The notes under the pieces were generated by a model. It did not search any database. It saw only the letters and a list, made by a program, of their open reading frames with translations, and was not told the DNA's origin. A stretch of DNA of 64,000 nt, taken from positions 114,781,475-114,845,474 of the forward strand of contig OV884013.1 in the NCBI GenBank assembly GCA_930367205.1, given 5' to 3'. Position 1 is the stretch's first letter, and every line of letters begins with the position of its first letter. A program made the position numbers and the translations under genes. Source of the DNA: Acanthosoma haemorrhoidale. Taxonomy: Eukaryota; Arthropoda; Insecta; Hemiptera; Acanthosomatidae. Positions 11,270 through 22,149 of this stretch are shown here, one piece after another.

Positions 11270-11985
11270 TTCTCATTTAGTTCTGCTGTCTAGTATTCTA
11301 CTAAATCACATTTAAACCAGTCTGGGCGTATGGACTAGAGCAACGGGGAAACTGTCAAACACGAAGCGCATCCAATCCTTCAAATCAAAAGTCCTGAGAG
11401 TATGGCTAACGCCTCTTATGGCGTCAGCAATAGAACCCTTCACAACGACATCTCACTAACACTCTCCTAGCAGAGTCAATACACAGCTTCACCTATCCCC
11501 TATAATCCTAGTTAACAATTGAAGCGACTGTACAATACGTGCCAGTTTTGAGTCATGCTGGGTTCAAACCGTTGCGTTCAAACCATTTTTTGACTCTCCG
11601 TCTTAATTTTTAAGTTGTATACGTTCAACCCCCGCATCATGGGTCATCTATTGGACAATAAATAATTGTGACAAATTAATTTTTAAAAAGGTTGGGCCAC
11701 ATTCGCTAGCTCCTAATATTTTTCAAATACATCAAAGGCAAAAAACGGGTTCACGGCTGGGTTCTGCAATCATGCCCCGAGTGTCTGTGGCTCTCTCTTG
11801 GTCTTCTTCGACTTGCTCGTAACCCATCATGAAGAAGTAAGCGGATCTCCCAAGTCTTCGCTTCCCTTCTCTCAAGTGACCGGGGTCGGTTGGTCCCTGG
11901 GCTGTGTATTTGTATAGTATGAATGATTTATTGAATCCTGAACTCTTAATGAGGTCATTGATCACAGTTACATTTGGAATCCTGT
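11270..11985 (+). mobile_element. Diverged F1-like non-LTR copy K, split by an inverted-repeat arm
   Basis: The segment 11270-11510 aligns by eye with the RT C-terminus of F1 on the plus strand (TKRIQSFKSKVLR is readable) but is much more diverged than other copies. The segment 11745-11985 matches the F1 3' UTR loosely, including GAAGTAAGCGGATCTCCCAA and the GTATGAATGA stretch. The left arm of a long inverted repeat lies between the two. An 86-codon minus-strand open frame here (11732-11992) is antisense to the 3' UTR and not considered a gene. Confidence 0.5.
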
Positions 11986-12239
11986 AATTCAAATTTCAAA
12001 ACCATTTAAACAAGTCAATATACAGATTAGTAGGCTCAACACAAAAATTTTGACCCGAGATGTATTTGAAAAATCTTAGGAGTTAGCGAAACTCGCACAA
12101 CCTTTTTTGAAATTAATTTTTCACAATTATTTATTGTCCAAGATCAGACCGGGAGCATGATCCGGGGTTTGTACGTTTAAAACTTAAAAATTAAGACGGA
12201 GAGTCAAAATACGGTTTGATTGTAACTCCTCATGCTTGG
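11553..12239. repeat. Inverted repeat with ~181-bp arms
   Basis: The left arm (11553-11733) and the reverse complement of the right arm (12059-12239) share long blocks such as TTTTTGACTCTCCGTCTTAA and TTTTTCAAATACATC in the same order, with scattered mismatches and small indels. The core (11734-12058) holds F1-like 3' UTR. Each arm contains an ACAATAAATAATTGTGA stretch that resembles the F1 3' terminus. Possible foldback-type element or an inverted duplication around a retroelement tail. Confidence 0.85.
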
Positions 12240-13771
12240 GGCTCCACATTTAAGTCTTTTTTTAATATCGAGAAAGTATTCTGCGTTTGAATAGTTTTAA
12301 GTAGTATGGTCCATTGGAAACAGCGGACAGTTAAACGTATAAGAAATTTGAGCCTTCTCCTCAGTTTGAAAGCTTCCTTTCTAGGCGGTACTTAATAGTA
12401 GATCGTTAGCTAGGATTAAAAACTGCACAGCTACAAATTACTACAAGTGTAACAGCCTCGCTATGGAGTGGGGTCTAAGTGGCGGCCATTGTCGTTCCAG
12501 TAATAAAAAATGTCCTTAACTCACCCCCCCCCCCATAGCCACTGCCAAGGAGATAAAGACGTCAATTTGAGTACTGAAGGAGGCTGATGGCGGGCTGGCG
12601 TGCTTTCCCGCCATAACTACCTCGGCTCTTGGCGGCAGTCGCCAGGTCCTTGTACTTTTCCCTAGGCTAGTTAGCCTTTAAACGTTTATCGAACATCTAG
12701 GAACGACGTAGAATATAAAAGCATAACCCATATTAAAACCTACGTGTAATTGAAAAAAATAATGTCCCTATAAAAACTACCTTAAAAAAAAATCAATTAC
12801 ACTTTCATGAAAAGTAAATATTCATTTTGTAACTTACAGCCCTGGTGTATTAAGAAACACGCACAGTTTGCCGAGTTACGATCTATAATAACTTACTTAC
12901 TGCCGAGTTTATTAAATTATACAATTGTCCTGTAAAAAAATGAGAAGCAGATTCTAGGATTAATGTTCACACATGTACACGTCGAAATACCCAACACCAC
13001 AATAAGTGGACTGTAATGAATTGCCATACCGGGGAGGCAGAGAAAGAGTCCGCTCACCAGGTCTAGTACCTCTGCCAACAATGTTCCTCTTTACTTCTCG
13101 TTGTTGCAACTTAGAACACTACTGCTTGACACCACCTTCAACCACTATTATAACAACGTAAGCGAATGGGAAAAAAACAATACCTCTCGAATAAGGCAAT
13201 ATGTATAATAAATGAGTTTTTATTACATCGGCAAGATGGCTACTCATAGGTGACTAGGTTAGGTTAGTCGTCCCCAGTCTAGCCCCCACCAGGTGGCATG
13301 ACCTTGTATTGGCGTGAACATACATACTAAGTTATAATTTTTCAAATCCCTATTAAATTAGTCAAAAGATGACAGTTTTCGACAGCATAGTGACAAAAAG
13401 GCCTCCCGTAATCATTGTGAAGTAACATATTTTGTGATGTTTATAATGTTGTATGTTCACACCACCAGGTAAGCTTCTTGTATAATTTAATAAACAAATC
13501 GTAGAGGCATTGAATCTACTAGTTTCTGATTGGCTGTTTGCTTCCGCCTTTTTATGTAAGGACATGTTCTCATAAATGAGGATTAAAGCGTCGGTTTTTC
13601 GCTTGTTAGTGGCAAAAGGAAACAAGCGTTTTGTATGCAGCAAAACCACTTTCCCTTCTTTTCAAACCTTCCGGTATCTCCTTTACCAGATACTTCAAGG
13701 TAAAGTTCATTATTTTATTCGTTTTCTTTGTTGATTTAATCCTATCAGAAAACTTTATTTCTCTGTTTACC
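12240..13771. other. Unassigned; GC-richer block 12470-12680
   Basis: No coding region recognised. The block at 12470-12680 has a run of 11 C (12524-12534). It also carries an inverted pair of E2F-like motifs, ATGGCGGG (12587-12594) and TTTCCCGCCAT (12604-12614). The block 13020-13160 is moderately GC-rich with no recognised feature. Confidence 0.4.
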
Positions 13772-14269
13772 GAGTTTATCAGTCATATTGTCATTATGGC
13801 TGGACAAATGTGGCTGAAACAGTGCTTTTCCACATTGATCAACATACATCTCAGAGAAGAAAAAACAAAATATTGGCAGACAGCAAGAATTATAAAACGA
13901 CGCATAACACAATGACGCTAACCTATAATACTGCTGGGAGTTTATCAGTCATATTGTCATTATGGCTGGACAAATGTGGCTGAAACAGTGCTTTTCCACA
14001 TTGATCAACATACATCTCAGAGAAGAAAAAACAAAATATTGGCAGACAGCAAGAATTATAAAACGACGCATAACACAATGACGCTAACCTATAATACTGC
14101 TGGGAGTTTATCAGTCATATTATCATTATGGCTGGACAAATGTGGCTGAAACAGTGCTTTTCCACATTGATCAACATACATCTCAGAGAAGAAAAAACAA
14201 AATATTGGCAGACAGCAAGAATTATAAAACGACGCATAACACAATGACGCTAACCTATAATACTGCTGG
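13772..14269. repeat. 166-bp tandem repeat, three units
   Basis: Three head-to-tail units start at 13772, 13938 and 14104, followed by a partial unit (GAGTTTA) at 14270. Units are almost identical; one visible difference is ATTGTCATTATGG versus ATTATCATTATGG in unit 3. The flank resumes at 14277. Open frames that start or end in the array are created by the repetition and are not gene evidence. No known family recognised. Confidence 0.95.
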
Positions 14270-15224
14270 GAGTTTAACAGCTGACAGGATTATTTACAAG
14301 TTAATTCTTCTTCAACCAAAATATAATATATTCAAAAATTTACGAAACAGATAAATGAAAAACAAACATTACTTCGTTCACAGTAGTCTCTTACTACGGC
14401 AACTAGGATTAAGTATACTCATTAGATATTGATGTAATCGAATATTCCATTCTAAAAAATGAATAATGTTTAATTTCTTAAGGGGTACCATTAAATACAT
14501 AAATAATTAGAGGAAAATCAAATCACTTATCTTAGAAGATGAGATTTTGACTTTATCCTAAATTAAAAATATTATTATTTTTTTTCGGCAGCCCGTTTTA
14601 AATCCCCGGAGTGCTTAAGGGGTTTTAATGACTTTTGAATAAACTTTTTGAATAATCCAATCCCTAGCTCTACCAACCCCGGCTGACTCTAACCCCGTTG
14701 GAATATCAAAAGGAGAATACTTAAAAACAAATTGAAATTCATTCAGTCAGACTTATCTCCGAGGCCGTAACAAAATTGAAACTCTCGCGACCGCGAAAGA
14801 GAATAACAAAATTAGCATTTATATTGAATGGAAACAAAGATTTAATCCGGAATAATTAAAATGGCCACCGACTGGTGACAATTCCTCGCGGAATTGAACT
14901 GTTCGTCATATTGGCAACAAAGTCGGGCTTTGTCAAGAGGATTCAAAGTCATTATTTAAACTGAGCAGTTCATTATGGGTGAGATAGTTTTTAGTTCTTT
15001 AAACCACGCTAAACAAGAATCTTGAAAAACATTTTTGTATCCATGTCTCAGACTTGACAGGTCACAAAAATCGCCAACAGATTAATTAAGAGCATGATAG
15101 TCAGACAGGGAAATTACTCATATAAAATGTCGGTGTTTATGACGTGTACAACATTTCATGCTGGTTCCATAAATAATCTTTTTTTGTAATAGCTATGCAA
15201 TTTCTACGCATAAGTTTTTCCATA
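14270..15224. other. Unassigned; motif-dense stretch 14760-14960
   Basis: No coding region recognised. The stretch 14760-14960 is less AT-rich. It carries several ACAAAG/CTTTGT-type motifs (for example near 14835, 14918 and 14931), which are typical HMG-box (SOX/TCF) cores. Regulatory role is inference. Confidence 0.35.
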
Positions 15225-15285
15225 GGGGTCACAATGTTATCAAGTAGTTAAGGTAACTATTTGTGGGTTCGAATCCCTGGTTGGA
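15225..15285 (+). repeat. tRNA-like SINE head remnant
   Basis: A good B-box (GTGGGTTCGAATCCCTGG) is preceded by a degenerate A-box-like AGTAGTTAAGG. The cloverleaf cannot be completed, so a tRNA-derived SINE or tRNA pseudogene is more likely than a gene. Confidence 0.45.
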
Positions 15286-15559
15286 AATTGATTGGGTTAC
15301 TCCTGATAGCATAGTAGGTCTTTCAGCTCTAATGAGTAAATAAGCTAAGAAATAATTAAACAGTCTCCATGACAATTCTTCAGTGTAATACACTCAATCA
15401 GCGTAACAGCACACATAAAGATCTTTCTGTCCTAAAAATCAAAATGTACAAAATGCTAGAGTAGGAAAAAATATGTAAAGGTCGAGGAAAAATATATCAA
15501 TATATTCGAAGACGACTTTAAATGTCCATTCTTCATCAATACGCGCACATTCCCAAAAT

Positions 15560-15900
15560 AAACATCATTATTGCATATTTTTTTCTATTTTTCTTCATAG
15601 CCCCTTTAAATTTACAGATAATTACATATAATTATAGATCCTCAGGCGAATCTATTTACAAATTATTTTTGTATTTCCTGAAGCGTCGTTACATTATATA
15701 CAGGTTTTGTTATTTTATAAAAAATATATACTGGAATAAACAAGTATAATGATAAGTACATTATACGTGACTGGACTGAACTGACTAATAAAGGTGATGG
15801 GGCTCACCTTTTTGATCAAACTTAAAACTAAGTTACATACTAATTCTTAACCTAATTTTCCCCAGACAGTCTGTTGCCATCGATGCAGAAGGGGTGGTGG
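15560..15900 (-). mobile_element. F2 non-LTR copy b (3' UTR)
   Basis: Minus-strand copy holding only the last few codons (GATGGCAACAGACTGTC side, near 15880) and the whole 3' UTR to the AGGGGCTATGAAGAAAAAT end at about 15590, followed by an A-rich tail on the minus strand. The 3' UTR hairpin is intact: AAAGGTGA (15790-15797), loop TGGGGC, TCACCTTT (15804-15811). Its truncated 5' end lies about 20 bp from the truncated 5' end of F1 copy D. Confidence 0.85.
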
Positions 15901-15920
15901 GGCATAGTCATAGACTTTGG

Positions 15921-16597
15921 TCTATTACTAATCTACAAAGTTATACTTAAGGCAATCTGGACATACGGAATAGAGCTATGAGGGATAGCAAAAAAGTCGG
16001 ACATCAAACGTATCCAATCCTTTCAATTTAAAGTCCTGAGAACAATAGTAAATGTCCCTTATTACGTCAGCAACAAAACCCTCATAACGATCTTAACATA
16101 CCCTGCATTCTTGAACTCGTCCCTTCCAAGTTCATGAAATTCCATAGTAACCTATCCAACCACCCTAATCCCCTAGCACAGTCATTGCACTGCATCACTC
16201 ATCCCTATAATTCTCCTCGGAGACTGAAACGGCATTGGCCTCGTGACCTGCTATAAATGCGTGACAGTGGGAGTCCTGGCAATGGCCAGTTTCTCCAATC
16301 ATGTTCTGATCGTATGTGGCTCTCGCTCTCTTCGTCAGCCTCCACTGGCTCGTGTCCGGTAACGCTGGTGACATAGGAGCATGGGGGAGATCCTAAGACT
16401 CCGCTTCCTCATTCGCATGCTACTAGGGAGGTCACAACCATGTGAACTTGGGAGGCCTCTGTGCTGTTTGTAAATACTGTATGAATGAGCGAGTGAATGA
16501 ACAATTGTAAATATGTTATGAATGAGAACATTTATCACAATCACTTATTGCCCAATGAGGCAGATTGTAATTTTGTCATGATAAAATTGAAACTCCT
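15921..16597 (+). mobile_element. F1 non-LTR copy D
   Basis: Plus-strand copy from the RT C-terminus (LLIYKVILKAIWTYGIEL readable at the start, then IKRIQSFQFKVLRTIVNV) to the complete 3' UTR and terminal GATTGTAATTTTGTCATGAT. Small deletions shift the frame after the PYYVSNKTL segment. A 69-codon minus-strand frame at 16335-16544 is antisense to the 3' UTR and not a gene. Confidence 0.85.
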
Positions 16598-17649
16598 ACA
16601 GGAACTACAGAGTGAGCCACAGTTTGTCATTGGTCCACCTGATCTGTTTCTTGTGAACTTCTTCTATTGATGTCCGTGCCAAGCGAACGAGTGCAAGTTA
16701 CCACCCTCGCGAGCGGCTGAGCTCACATCCTCCCTGGGATAACCGGCGATAAAACAAGGACATCACATTTGAGGCCGTGTGTGAATTACGACAGCCAGTG
16801 GACCATTAAGGAGCGTACGCCATTACCAGTGTGTGTACAGGCTGCTTTACGGATAGGACCCACAAATCAGGGTGGCTACCCGAAAATAGCTCGCCTATCT
16901 CCCGTCTGTTTATTATTCCTGGAGAATGGATATGGCCTGTAGAAAAACACCGGCCACTTTGTCTATTTCCGTTCTACTTCTCTCCGATACCTACTCCATG
17001 CCTTTTCGATCCTCCTCCTCTGTTTGGAGAAGAAATAATCCCGTGTTTGTACAATACGGATCCGAGTGCTCTGCTGTTATTCAAAGGATAATAGCTCGAA
17101 ATATAAAATACTTAAATAGATGACGAATTTTTACGTGGTCTAACACAAGGAAGAACAACAAAATACCTTTCACAACCAAAGACATTAGTAACAAATACTT
17201 TACATGGATAATGTGAGGACTATTATATACAACTTGAGAGAAACATTTTTTCCTCAGCGCCTAGTTTAGGTTGAACATAAACTAGGTGCTTGTGAACGAC
17301 GTTTGATTGTAATCAAGGGTTATATATATTTTTTTCTTTATCTCCAGTGCTAATAACTTCCGGAAGTTATTTCTTACCCCATTATTGCGCCATAAAAACA
17401 CTTCAATAATCTAAAAAAAACCTTTTAATTTTAGTTTAGTTTACTCCAGCATTTTCTGGACTTTAAATAAAAATTTAATTACTGTACTTTATCACATTGT
17501 CATTTTTCAAATCCTAATTTTAAAATTAACATTTAAAACTTTAGGGGACATTAAAAAATATATAATACACATACATTAAAAAAAAAAGTATTCAAAACGC
17601 AATACTTTAATACTAACTTACGCAATATTTAACCCTATGGACCCCCTAT
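16598..17649. other. Unassigned; GC-richer block 16600-17070
   Basis: The block at about 16600-17070 is GC-richer and looks single-copy within the window. Overlapping open frames of 86 and 65 codons (16831-17091, 16926-17123) show no known domain and no codon pattern that decides between them. The rest is AT-rich. Confidence 0.35.
17352..17371. promoter_or_regulatory. 20-bp perfect palindrome with ETS-type core
   Basis: AATAACTTCCGGAAGTTATT is a perfect 10+10 palindrome. Its centre ACTTCCGGAAGT is a back-to-back ETS-type GGAA site. Whether anything binds it is unknown. Confidence 0.4.
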
Positions 17650-17887
17650 GAGGTGACGCGGCTGACGGAGGAGCGTGGGGGACTTCCCAAAACTCCGCTT
17701 CCTCTTTCGCACGCGAGGGAGGTAACAACCATGAGGATTTGAGAGGGCTCTAGGCTGTTTGTAAATACTGTATGAATGAGCGAGTGAATGATGAATTGTA
17801 AATATGGTATGAATGAGAACATTTATCTCAATTACTTATTGCCTAATAATAAGGCAGATTGTAATTTTATCACAATAAAGTTGTTTA
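17650..17887 (+). mobile_element. F1 non-LTR copy E (3' UTR end only)
   Basis: Plus-strand copy truncated within the 3' UTR. It starts at GTGACGCGGCTGACGGAGGA and ends at CACAATAAAGTTGTTT, the normal family end. No coding portion. Confidence 0.85.
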
Positions 17888-18715
17888 TCTATTTATGAAT
17901 ACATTTTACATGCATCCTTAATTACTTGTTATTTCTTGTAAAGTCTGTTAATTGACAAGTTATTTGGATAGCAACGATTCCTTTTTTTTTTTATTGTAAC
18001 TCATAAGGGACTTGATCTAGGAATAAAGTTTTTTGCTGTGCATCTATTATCGTGTATATATATATGTAATTAAACTAAATATGGAGTTATATACGTTTCA
18101 GAGGTCAAACCGACCAGCTAATTTCTAATGACGATTTCGAAGACGAAACAAAGACAGACAGAATATAATTTATCCCGTGGGATAGAGTGGCCCACTAGGA
18201 GCTAAGAGACAGTACTCCAGAGCACTCACCAGGACTTCCTAATGAGAACTTCCTGTTGCCGAGGGGGCTGGCCAGATGGATATCTCTATGCTTGTACCTC
18301 CAACATACAAGGCAATAGAACTAGCATACAACACTAGATCTTGTAGGAAATAGGAAATGAAGGAGGAATAGTCCAGGTTATTATGGATTATTAGAGGAAG
18401 ATGGCGAAACGGCCCACTATCTAAGAGACTAATGGTTTCTAACACGGCACATATTATTGACGACCATAATTCAACTTGATGGCCCAATTTACATTTACAA
18501 AGCGAATAATGGAGGAATATACACGGAGAGAGGAGAATATGTAAATGCAACAATAAGAAACCAAATACAACCGGAATAATTATTAAATTTTAATATACCA
18601 CGGAGAAATTTATTGATATTATAACATATTGTATCTTTTTAATTAAGTAACTTTTTATAGAGGTGCATTCGGGATACCGTATGTTACTATAGAAAATTAA
18701 AACAATAATTACCTA
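17888..18715. other. Unassigned AT-rich DNA
   Basis: A 104-codon minus-strand open frame (18239-18553) shows no recognised domain. No other feature seen. Confidence 0.45.
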
Positions 18716-19040
18716 ACCAACCCAGTGTTTAGCAGCAGTGGGGTCCAACCCTCCCGCATCGATGGCAACAGACTACCGGGGAAAAATCAGATTAAGAATT
18801 AGTATGTGAGTAAGTCTTAAGTTTGATCAAAAAGATGAGCCCCATCACCTTTATTAGTCAGTTCAGTCCAGTCATGTATAATATATATCATTATAGTTGT
18901 TTATTGCATTATATAATTTTTATAAAATAACAAAACCTGTATATTGTTAATAGATTCGCCTGAGGATCTATAATTGTATATAATTATCTGTAAATTTAAA
19001 GGGGCTATGAAGATTAAAAAAAAAATAAAATAATTTTAAC
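18716..19040 (+). mobile_element. F2 non-LTR copy c (3' end)
   Basis: Plus-strand copy. It begins in the last codons (AACCAACCCAGTGTTTAGCA, then CGCATCGATGGCAACAGACT) and runs through the 3' UTR to AAAGGGGCTATGAAGATT and an A-rich tail. About 30 bp found in copies b and e (around the GTAGCGACGCTACAGG block) are missing near 18945. The hairpin is present at 18831-18852 with one changed stem base. Confidence 0.85.
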
Positions 19041-20061
19041 ACCTATAATGCTATGGCTGGATTTGGAATTAAAAGGTGTTAGGAATCTCATGGTATATCT
19101 CAGCAACAAATAAAGACACTATATCGGTCGTTAGACGTTACTTCCTTTCAATTTTTTTTTTTATAAATTATTACATAATTGAAAACTCCATAATTTCAAC
19201 GTCACAAGTCTGAAACATAATTTTTAGAATTACAAGATCAGAAATCCCTATTTTTTTTTTGTTTTTTTTTCAATTTTTGTATGTCGATTTGTTCTGAATG
19301 TTTGTCCCCAGTTGCCTTGGTTGCAGTTTGGCAATTGAATCGCTCAATAATTGAAAAGGGACGATAGAGTTACACATGTAGTTCGAGGCCTTGATTTCGG
19401 GCGCTGATGAATTAATCCAAAGTTCGAGTCACTAGTTGAAACAGTTGCCATCAACAATTGACATTACAACGGTGATGAAATCACGGCCTACCGACCTCAA
19501 AGGTAAATATGACCCGACGACTAACCATACCAATGTCGAACACTTCTTCTTCAGATGCCAGGGAAGTTTCTGAAGCGTTCATAATTGACGAGCCTCGCAA
19601 TGCTCATTTCGACCGTCAATTCTTCATGAGCTCTTATTGGATTTTCATTATTAACAATCCCTTCTTCTGTTATTGTTTTCATCACTCCTTTTTTCCATCA
19701 ACCCCGTGCATTAATCAACCAGTCTGCTTTGTAATTCTCTACCCATATTTTTAATAATATCATTAATATTATAATGATCGATTCATCAGCCTCGTTATTG
19801 ATGCAGAAAATAGTTTGTCGGCCCAAAAATTATCAGCGTAGAGAAATCAGTTAGACCATTGTAGCCAAACTGAAACCCAGAAAGCGTATCTGAAGAACTT
19901 AGCGGTTCTTGGCTAGATGAAATTCAGATCCGAGTTGTATAAATTGCAATTCACAATTGTTTATGAATATATATTTCCGCTATCACTTGTCCACTAAACA
20001 TGTCCAACATACAACATTCACACATGACATTAGGGCACGCTTAAAGATGGGCCTGATATAA
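19041..20061. other. Unassigned AT-rich DNA
   Basis: Poly-T runs at 19149-19160 and 19250-19270. An 81-codon frame (19509-19754) has no recognised domain. Confidence 0.45.
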
Positions 20062-20149
20062 TAAACCAGATCTAATCCATCTGGTTTATCTCTGTGCCCT
20101 CCCCGGCTGAATTAGTGGTGCGTGCCATTCCGATGCTATTTGCATGCAC
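20062..20149. repeat. Hairpin plus octamer-bearing dispersed repeat, copy 1
   Basis: TAAACCAGAT (20062-20071) and ATCTGGTTTA (20079-20088) form a perfect 10-bp stem with a 7-base loop. From 20081 on, the sequence resembles 42388-42455, sharing GTGGTGC and the ATTTGCAT octamer in order. Probably an old dispersed repeat. Confidence 0.55.
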
Positions 20150-20714
20150 TATCGAGCCAATAACACAACGTGCTGCCACTGCTGCGTGCACAACGTATTT
20201 GTCATTTAATAACTCACTCAAGATATATCATTAGTGTTTATAGAGGCTCAATTCACATCATTAGAACTTTTAAAGTATTTTAAAGTGCTATGAAGCTATT
20301 TGAAAAAAATAAAATAAAGTTTTTTTAATCTATTGCCGGCTCTCTCTACTGTATCGGACATAAAAACACGATGCTATATTTAAATGCGTTAGAAACAGAA
20401 GGAAACGAGGCGCACACACATTTAGAACAAACTGGCCAAATGGAAAACAAACAATCCTCCGGCCCTGTTGGTGTTTGTTAGCTGTAGTCTTCCCCAGGGA
20501 GACTGAAACTTTCTTTTGTAGTTAACAGCCAATTCCCAACAAATTAATTAATATTTCATAATCGCCTCTAATCCTTTTTCAAACTTAAACCTGCAAAAAC
20601 CTTGAGGTCAATTCTCATAGCGATCCTTATATTTACAATGTCCTGCAGTTTAAATTATCAGTTATTACAGGATAACAACATCCCATAAGTTCATAAGTTT
20701 ATACCCTTCCCTTG
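20150..20714. other. Unassigned
   Basis: Moderately GC-rich around 20380-20520; no coding region recognised. Confidence 0.45.
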
Positions 20715-20790
20715 GGGGTGCATGACTTCCTTGCTCGCTCTACCGCTCTCTGGAATTCTCTCCCTCCTAATATCCTATTCCAACGATAAA
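20715..20790 (+). pseudogene. Non-LTR reverse transcriptase tail (ARSTALWNSLPP motif)
   Basis: The plus-strand frame reads FLARSTALWNSLPPNILFQR then a stop. This is the characteristic C-terminal motif of many CR1/L2/jockey-type elements, in which R-(T/S)-x-x-LWNSLP precedes the final helix. It is a lone fragment; flanking frames are closed and family limits are not visible. Confidence 0.55.
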
Positions 20791-22149
20791 TGCTTGCTTA
20801 AATGATAATTAATTAATTTCCTTTACAATAAAGATTCTCGGCTGGCATCTCCCTTATTTGTCACTATTGTTCATTTAGCTTGTATGTAACGATATATGTA
20901 TGTATTCATTTCTAGGTTTTATTTTAGTTTAATATTGCATTTTACTCATTTTATAACGTTCCGTCTATAAATTAATTTACTACAATTTATAAATAATTTA
21001 TTGTTTATTTCTTAACTATAGTTTTATTAGTAATAATTGAATTGTATGTGGCCTCGGTCTCAGAATACCGTTGGTTTTCTGTCTACCTAAAGCGAACCAA
21101 AAATCTCACGGAGGACATTATCATAAATTTCCGAATTGTATCTCTCCCCACACCTCTTTATCAGATCATTGCTCTTTTGAAATCTTTGTACCTAATCGAA
21201 GCCTTTTTAGAGTTGTGACGTCTTTCAAATACCGTTTTCCAGAATTTCCTTCCTATTATCGCCAAAGCAATCGAATATCAGTTATAGATTAGCTGGGAAC
21301 CATTTCAAATTATCTTTACTCGATACGACTAAGTCGAGACCTATTTATTATTCCTTTGTTATTCATAGAAGTGGGTGGTCGGGATTTCCAACTAGTCGAG
21401 GTCTGATTCACGCAGAATACAAATAACTTTCTCACGATTTCTTTATAGCTTTTTCTTAGCCGTTAGATGTTGGAATGAGTGGAAATATAATATGCTTAGT
21501 AATGGTTTATAGTTTTATTTTATGGCTAAACTTGATAGTATATCCTAACATGGAAATAATAGTGTCTAAATACTGCAGTAATTACTAATTAACAGTCAGG
21601 TTAATTAATTGATATACTGACAACATCGGGAATGGAACCATATATCTCCTATTCTAAGAGGAGACGACCTGGGTTCGAGTCACGAACCATTGCTGCCTGG
21701 CATTTATTAATAACATTTGGATAGTTATACGACTATAGACAATATAATTGAATAACAATAATTAATATAAATGTATAATATGAATAAGTAAGAGAGAGTA
21801 ACGAGAGAAGAGAAATGTGGGTTGAGATTGATATTGCGGGGAAGCAATCAGCAAATGCAGTGGTGGTCTGTCTCGAGGCTTCTCATCCCTGCCTCGGCTT
21901 TATCACTCGAATTACATTGCCCTTTTCTCTGTCTTTCTTGTCCATATACTTTTTGCAATAATCTACAGACTTCACAAAACAACTCAGCATAACAGTAGTT
22001 ATATGTGTACCGTTAACCCACTAACTCACATATGTGGCCTTCAAACTCAAGTTTAAAGACGCTTTAAGAGTTTGTTTTTCAACTAACAGTAACAAATGCT
22101 ATAACCAATCAAGTGAAAAGCTTTGTTGAAAATTTATAGTTCATAAAAA
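20791..22149. other. Unassigned AT-rich DNA
   Basis: No coding region recognised apart from an unremarkable 73-codon frame at 21071-21292. Confidence 0.45.
21615..21705. repeat. tRNA-like SINE remnants
   Basis: ATACTGACAACATCGGGAAT matches the block at 40485-40505 and carries a minus-strand B-box-like sequence. A plus-strand B-box-like CTGGGTTCGAGTCACG follows at about 21670. Probably two overlapping degraded SINE heads. Confidence 0.4.

Noticed and set aside
13631..14354. Plus-strand frames of 94 and 70 codons
   Set aside because: They are made by reading through the 166-bp tandem units.
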